Below are positions 8,285-11,610 of a stretch of 11,610 nucleotides of DNA, piece after piece. The notes under the pieces were generated by a model that was given only the letters and a program-made list of their open reading frames with translations, had not been told where the DNA came from and made no database searches. Each line of letters opens with the position of its first letter. Within the stretch, counting starts at the first letter, position 1. The stretch comes from CBDCWA01 sp046048295 (GTDB lineage Bacteria; Pseudomonadota; Alphaproteobacteria; Rhizobiales; Hyphomicrobiaceae): the NCBI GenBank assembly GCA_046048295.1, contig JBJOGJ010000118.1:1-11610 (forward strand). The letters are read 5' to 3'. The translations under genes were made by a program, and so were the position numbers.

Positions 8285-8980
8285 TCAATGGACCAATGCG
8301 GCAGCAGCGCTTTCGAAGAGGCCCCTGCCATCGGTGCCGCCCAGCGCCATCTCGTAGAGACGCTCCGGATGCGGCATCATGCCGAGCACGCGGCCATTGG
8401 CGCTGCAGATGCCGGCGATGCTGTGCTGCGAGCCGTTCGGGTTGGCGGATTCAGTCGTCTCACCGCTTTCGTCGACATAGCGGAACACGACGCGGTTCTC
8501 ATCTTCGAGCCGCTTCAGGGTTTCGTCGTCGGCGAAATAGTTGCCGTCGTGGTGAGCCACCGGAACGCGGATCACCTGGCCCTTGCGATAGGCGTTCGTA
8601 TACATTGTATCCGTGCACTCGACGCGCAGGTGGGTATCGCGGCAGATGAAGTTCAGGGACGCGTTTCGCATCAGCACGCCGGGGAGCAGGCCCGCCTCGC
8701 AGAGGATCTGGAAGCCGTTGCAAATGCCGAGCACCGGCACGCCTGCCTTGGCCTTGGCGACGACGTCCCGCATGATCGGGGAGTGTGCGGCCATGGCGCC
8801 GCAGCGCAGGTAGTCGCCATAGGAAAATCCACCCGGCAGCACGATAAGCCCGGCATCCGGTACTGCTGTGTCGCCGTGCCAGACCATCCTTACGTTTCTA
8901 AAGCCGGTATTTTCGAGCGCGACCTTTACGTCGCGGTCGCAGTTCGAGCCGGGGAATACGATGACGGCGGCGCGGTGCAT
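8285..8980 (-). CDS. purQ: Phosphoribosylformylglycinamidine synthase glutaminase PurQ
   Basis: PurQ is the class I glutamine amidotransferase that releases ammonia from glutamine and passes it to PurL. The 231-residue product matches the family length. The catalytic cysteine is C87 in GICNGFQ, and the His/Glu pair is H204 and E206 in MMPHPERL. The start MHRAAVIVFPGSNCDRD and the segment LPGGFSYGDYLRCGAMA (48-64) are standard for PurQ. It lies 25 bases before purL and 224 bases after purS. The latter is an unusually wide gap for subunits of one complex. Confidence 0.98.
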   Translation of the reverse strand: MHRAAVIVFPGSNCDRDVKVALENTGFRNVRMVWHGDTAVPDAGLIVLPGGFSYGDYLRCGAMAAHSPIMRDVVAKAKAGVPVLGICNGFQILCEAGLLPGVLMRNASLNFICRDTHLRVECTDTMYTNAYRKGQVIRVPVAHHDGNYFADDETLKRLEDENRVVFRYVDESGETTESANPNGSQHSIAGICSANGRVLGMMPHPERLYEMALGGTDGRGLFESAAAALVH

Positions 8981-9204
8981 TGCTGTAACAACCTTATGGC
9001 TTTGGCGTCTCGCTCTTTAACAGGCCGATGGGTTCAACGGCAACTCAAGCCCGCTGTCCGATCCGGGCCGTCGGAGGGGGCGGGCGGGTTATCCCGCGCT
9101 TTATTCGGTTTTCCGGCGGCGCGCCGCGACGGTTCCGCAGGCCGGCGTTCCGACGCCGCTCGACGACATCGCTGTGCGTTCGCGTTGTGCATCGGCCGGG
9201 GCGT
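8981..9204 (-). other. Hairpin-rich gap between purS and purQ
   Basis: No convincing gene was seen in this 224-base gap. It holds three close inverted repeats: GCGGG/CCCGC with a TTAT loop (9084-9097), the perfect 12-base palindrome GCGGCGCGCCGC (9116-9127), and CGGCGT/ACGCCG with a four-base loop (9143-9158). None has a T run on the minus strand, so termination is not indicated. RNA processing, mRNA stability or translational tuning is possible. A 22-codon reading frame within it has no support. Confidence 0.4.
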
Positions 9205-9447
9205 TCAGCGAACGAGTTCGTAGCTGTAGTTCTCGATGACCGTATTGGCGAGGAGATCCTGACACATCTTCTCGACGGCGCCGCGAGCCGCCGCTTCGTC
9301 GTTTTCGGCGAGTTCAATCTCGATGTACTTGCCCTGGCGCACATCCTCGATGCCCGCAAATCCCAGGGCGCCCAGCGCATTCTGGATCGCCTTGCCCTGC
9401 GGGTCGAGGACGCCGTTCTTCAGCGTGATTTTGATTCGAGCCTTCAT
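9205..9447 (-). CDS. purS: Phosphoribosylformylglycinamidine synthase subunit PurS
   Basis: PurS is the small dimeric subunit that docks PurQ onto PurL in the bacterial FGAM synthase complex. The 80-residue product has the family length and pattern: MKARIKITLKNGVLDPQGKA at the start, the G-F-x-G-I-x-x-V-R-x-G-K-Y-I-E-I core (29-44), and the closing ANTVIENYSYEL. An in-frame ATG at 9504 would add 19 residues overlapping purC, so the ATG at 9447 was taken as the start. It begins 10 bases after the purC stop, which suggests co-transcription and possibly translational coupling, since no strong Shine-Dalgarno is visible. Confidence 0.96.
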   Translation of the reverse strand: MKARIKITLKNGVLDPQGKAIQNALGALGFAGIEDVRQGKYIEIELAENDEAAARGAVEKMCQDLLANTVIENYSYELVR

Positions 9448-9457
9448 CGCCACGGTA

Positions 9458-10246
9458 CTACTTACGCCTGCCTGCCGGGTTTGATGCGACGAGAATCGGG
9501 CCATGGCCGCGCGGCGGGCGGTCGTTGTTCAATACGCCCAGGCGCCGCGCCACCTCCTGGTAAGCCTCGATGATGTTGCCGAGGTCGCGCCGGAAGCGGT
9601 CCTTGTCCATCTTGTCGCCGGTCTTGGTGTCCCAGAGGCGGCAGCTGTCCGGGCTGATCTCATCGGCGAGGATGACCCGCGACATCTCGTTCTCCCAATG
9701 GCGGCCGAACTCGATCTTGAAGTCGATGAGTCGGATGCCGATGCCGAGAAAGAGGCCGACCATGAAATCGTTGATCCTGAGCGAGAGCGCCATGATCTCG
9801 TCGAGTTCGTGCGGGGCCGCCCAGCCGAAGGCGGTGATGTGCTCTTCCGAGATCATCGGGTCGCCCAGCTGATCGTTCTTGTAGTAGAACTCGACGATCG
9901 AGCGGGGCAGCGGCGTGCCTTCCTCGAGGCCCAGGCGTTCCGAGATGGATCCTGCCGCAACGTTGCGCACGACGACCTCGATCGGGATGATCTCGACCTC
10001 GCGGATCAGTTGCTCGCGCATGTTGAGCCGCTTGATGAAGTGCGTCGGTACTCCGATTTCGCCCAGCCGCTCGAAGATGTACTCGGATATGCGGTTGTTC
10101 AGGACGCCCTTGCCGTCGATAAGTGCGTGCTTCTTTGCATTGTAGGCTGTCGCGTCATCCTTGAAGTGCTGGATGAGCGTACCCGGCTCCGGTCCCTCGT
10201 AGAGTACCTTTGCTTTGCCTTCGTATACGCGGCGACGCCTGTTCAT
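9458..10246 (-). CDS. purC: SAICAR synthase
   Basis: PurC joins aspartate to CAIR with ATP to give SAICAR in purine synthesis. The 262-residue product carries the family signatures EIIPIEVVVRNVAAGS and LIDFKIEFGRHW, plus the N-terminal RRRVYEGKAKVLYEGPEPG. The ATG at 10246 gives the usual family start (MNRRRRVYEGK). An ATG at 10300 (MVRHTPND...) with a modest AAGG upstream would add 18 residues and cannot be excluded, because the Shine-Dalgarno directly before 10246 is weak. It is the first gene of the minus-strand purine cluster and is followed after 10 bases by purS. The tail after about residue 240 (DRPPRGHGPILVASNPAGRRK) is short and basic. Confidence 0.97.
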   Translation of the reverse strand: MNRRRRVYEGKAKVLYEGPEPGTLIQHFKDDATAYNAKKHALIDGKGVLNNRISEYIFERLGEIGVPTHFIKRLNMREQLIREVEIIPIEVVVRNVAAGSISERLGLEEGTPLPRSIVEFYYKNDQLGDPMISEEHITAFGWAAPHELDEIMALSLRINDFMVGLFLGIGIRLIDFKIEFGRHWENEMSRVILADEISPDSCRLWDTKTGDKMDKDRFRRDLGNIIEAYQEVARRLGVLNNDRPPRGHGPILVASNPAGRRK

Positions 10247-10458
10247 CTCTTGCCAGTCCTCTGACCAGTCGTTGATATCATTCGGGGTGTGACGGACCAT
10301 GCCACGCCTTGGGCGGTATCGACCCGTCATCCCACCACCATGGAGATTTGGTATCTCGCAGCGGAGAGCTAAAGAGGGCTGGTCCAACCGTCGGACGCGG
10401 ACCTTATCCGAACCGTCCGGGGGACACAATCTCATCAATCCGGGGCCGGGTAAATGGG

Positions 10459-10487
10459 ACTATACACTCTCTCCCATTGCTTTAACC
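10459..10487 (-). promoter_or_regulatory. Candidate purC promoter
   Basis: On the minus strand TATAGT (10464-10459) matches five of six -10 bases. At a 17-base spacer the -35 region reads only GGTTAA (10487-10482), a poor match. If real, transcription would begin near 10452 and leave a purC leader of about 200 bases. The evidence is mainly the -10 box and the AT-richer setting. Confidence 0.3.
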
Positions 10488-10534
10488 TTTACTGGGCGCT
10501 ATGCCCTGAAATGACGGTCCGCCGATGGTTTTTT

Positions 10535-10578
10535 ATGCAACCTAAAGGCGGCGTATGCAATCAACGGTGGAGATGCAA
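10535..10578. repeat. Three ATGCAA copies before the zeta-subunit gene
   Basis: ATGCAA occurs at 10535-10540, 10555-10560 and 10573-10578, with start-to-start spacing of 20 and 18 bases (close to two helical turns). The last copy lies between the Shine-Dalgarno and the ATG at 10580. It could be a set of binding sites or chance. Confidence 0.35.
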
Positions 10579-10579
10579 C

Positions 10580-10909
10580 ATGACGACATTCGACGAGCGG
10601 GAGAAGGCGTTCGAGAAAAAGTTCGCGATGGATCAAGACCTTAAGTTCAAGTCCGAGGCGCGCCGGAACCGCAAGCTCGCAGAATGGGCGTCTGGCAAGC
10701 TCGGGCTTACCGGTGACGCCATTGAGGCCTACGCCAAGGAGGTCCGGCGTGCCGACCTGAAGGAAGCCGGGGACGAGGACGTGTTTCGGAAGCTGCGCGG
10801 CGACTTCGACGCCAAGAGCGTGCAGATCAGCGATCAGGAGATCCGGGAGCAGATGGTGCAGTTCCTCGCGCAGGCCATCGAGGAGGTCGAGGCGAGCAGC
10901 AAGTCGTGA
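10580..10909 (+). CDS. DUF1476 protein, F1-ATPase zeta-subunit inhibitor
   Basis: This is a 109-residue protein of the DUF1476 family. The Paracoccus member is the zeta subunit, which binds F1-ATPase and blocks reverse ATP hydrolysis in Alphaproteobacteria. The sequence shows the typical inhibitory N-terminus MTTFDEREKAFEKKFAMDQD and then FKSEARRNRKLAEWASGKLG, followed by an acidic, helical C-terminal half (DLKEAGDEDVFRKLRGDF and DQEIREQMVQFLAQAIEEV). The ATG at 10580 was chosen over an upstream in-frame start because GGAG lies at 10569-10572 and the protein then begins as family members do. It is divergent from purC and closes with a strong terminator, so it is probably transcribed alone. 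No ATP synthase genes are in the window. Some members of the family may act elsewhere, so the inhibitor role is inferred from family. Confidence 0.93.
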   Translation: MTTFDEREKAFEKKFAMDQDLKFKSEARRNRKLAEWASGKLGLTGDAIEAYAKEVRRADLKEAGDEDVFRKLRGDFDAKSVQISDQEIREQMVQFLAQAIEEVEASSKS

Positions 10910-10943
10910 GGCTGGCGCCGCGATATCTGCTTCTGTGATTGGC

Positions 10944-10968
10944 GCGCCGCCCTTGCGGGCGGCGCTTT
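10944..10968 (+). terminator. Intrinsic terminator after the zeta-subunit gene
   Basis: A perfect 9-bp stem, GCGCCGCCC (10944-10952) with GGGCGGCGC (10957-10965), closes a TTGC loop and is followed by TTT and CGATT. The tail is short, but the stem is very GC-rich. It starts 34 bases after the stop codon and separates the gene from the converging membrane-protein gene. Confidence 0.75.
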
Positions 10969-10990
10969 CGATTCCAGGGGCGGCGTCGGC

Positions 10991-11539
10991 TCAGACGTCG
11001 CCTTCCTTCGGCTGGTAGAGTGCCACGAACATCGAGAACACGATCAGTGCAGCCGCGCCCCACTGTGGGTTATGGAATTCGGGTACGTGCATCACGGCGC
11101 GCGCCCATGCATCGAGCGCTTCGTTCTTGAAGAACACGTTGCCCTTGATGGCATAGGCCCACAGGGCGAAGGCAACCGTGGCGATCAACGCCTGCACGCG
11201 CCAAGTGGTGATGCCGTCGCGGCGGGCGAGGTGCCAGACATAGAGGGGGGCCAGCACGAGGCAGATGAGGAAGATGATCCCTTCGACGTTCATGAAAGCG
11301 GCGAGTAGGGACGGGGCTGCGGATGCCGCTTCGCCGACCGGTGGGACGTCCGGCAGCCGGGTTACACCCTGCACCTGCTGCGACTTGACGATGCTGTCGA
11401 GGCCGACGTAGCCGCCGACGACCTCGGCCGGAATGTATTTCGCCACCCGGTCCTGGTATCTGTCGCCTTCGAGGTCGTATCTGCGCGCTTCGCGATGCGT
11501 CGCACCACCGGTGCGCTTCGGTATTACTAGCCTGGTCAT
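10991..11539 (-). CDS. Small membrane protein with IPAEVV motif, unknown function
   Basis: I do not recognise a named family. The 182-residue product begins with about 30 polar, basic residues (RRYDLEGDRYQDRVAKY), then IPAEVVGGYVGLDSIV (36-51), which looks like an amphipathic or short membrane helix. A Pro/Ala-rich spacer (52-82) follows, then three hydrophobic segments near 83-105 (VEGIIFLICLVLAPLYVW), 115-137 and 160-176. A Lys-x-IPAE motif at the head of a helix is something I associate with uncharacterised small bacterial membrane proteins, but that is memory rather than a search. The ATG at 11539 was chosen because GGGGG lies about eight bases upstream; the in-frame TTG at 11608 would add 23 residues with no membrane character. 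The gene converges on the zeta-subunit gene, and its upstream neighbour lies outside the window. Confidence 0.78.
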   Translation of the reverse strand: MTRLVIPKRTGGATHREARRYDLEGDRYQDRVAKYIPAEVVGGYVGLDSIVKSQQVQGVTRLPDVPPVGEAASAAPSLLAAFMNVEGIIFLICLVLAPLYVWHLARRDGITTWRVQALIATVAFALWAYAIKGNVFFKNEALDAWARAVMHVPEFHNPQWGAAALIVFSMFVALYQPKEGDV

Positions 11540-11610
11540 CTGGTGCCCCCACCGGTTCGATCTGGTTCTGACCCGCGGACAATCTAACCCGTCGTTGGCG
11601 TATTTCAATG

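Larger units (their letters stand above)
10247..10579. other. Divergent intergenic region purC / zeta-subunit gene
   Basis: This 333-base stretch separates two divergent genes and must hold promoters for both. The purC side (10247-10450) is GC-rich. It shows a 5-bp repeat GGTCC/GGACC (10381-10385 and 10399-10403) and two copies of AACCGTC (10386 and 10411), which could fold in a purC leader. The other half is more AT-rich, with a six-T run at 10529-10534 and three ATGCAA copies. No tRNA, riboswitch or extra gene was recognised. Confidence 0.6.

Noticed and set aside
8260..8331. Longer purL start overlapping purQ
   Set aside because: The added residues do not resemble PurL and overlap the purQ end out of frame. 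The ATG at 8259 gives the usual N-terminus.
9503..10264. Plus-strand open frame (253 codons) opposite purC
   Set aside because: It is a shadow frame with Asp/Leu/Val-biased composition, and purC is certain on the other strand.
10529..10534. Six-T run as an intrinsic terminator
   Set aside because: No stable hairpin precedes it, and no plus-strand gene ends upstream.

Overview
The window is a GC-rich chromosomal core region that looks alphaproteobacterial. The markers are a DUF1476 gene (the F1-ATPase zeta-subunit inhibitor, a family typical of Alphaproteobacteria), the split PurS/PurQ/small-PurL form of FGAM synthase, and the order purC-purS-purQ-purL-bolA-grxD close to rpsD, which is familiar from that class. 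A finer placement cannot be made from this sequence alone. No mobile element, CRISPR array, tRNA, rRNA or clear pseudogene was seen.

Layout. The left end (1-2857) reads rightward: a SPOUT tRNA 2'-O-methyltransferase (TrmJ type) with an unusual Cys-containing N-terminal extension, a small secreted protein of unknown function, and rpsD (ribosomal protein S4). rpsD follows a GC-rich, hairpin-filled leader and ends at a strong intrinsic terminator. From there to about 10.25 kb everything is on the minus strand. In transcription order these genes are purC, purS, purQ, purL (purine synthesis), bolA and grxD (Fe-S/glutathione handling), a tandem PqiA-like membrane protein, and nadA (quinolinate synthase), which converges on rpsD. 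A 333-base divergent intergenic region separates purC from the rightward zeta-subunit gene. That gene ends at a strong hairpin and converges on a minus-strand membrane protein of unknown function at the right edge.

How the genes fit together. PurS, PurQ and PurL form one enzyme complex, and PurC acts two steps later in the same pathway. BolA and the CGFS glutaredoxin are known partners that bridge a 2Fe-2S cluster. NadA needs a 4Fe-4S cluster, so the minus-strand run mixes purine synthesis, Fe-S supply and NAD synthesis, but shared transcription beyond bolA-grxD is unproven.

Assessment. Most of the window is ordinary housekeeping sequence, and I found no convincing new multi-gene system. The points most worth a second look are the N-terminal domain on the TrmJ homologue, the two uncharacterised proteins (1425-2021 and 10991-11539), the structured leader before rpsD, the hairpin-rich purS-purQ gap, and the small repeat and palindrome near the zeta-subunit and nadA starts. 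All coordinates, motifs and hairpins were read by eye. No homology search or folding program was run.
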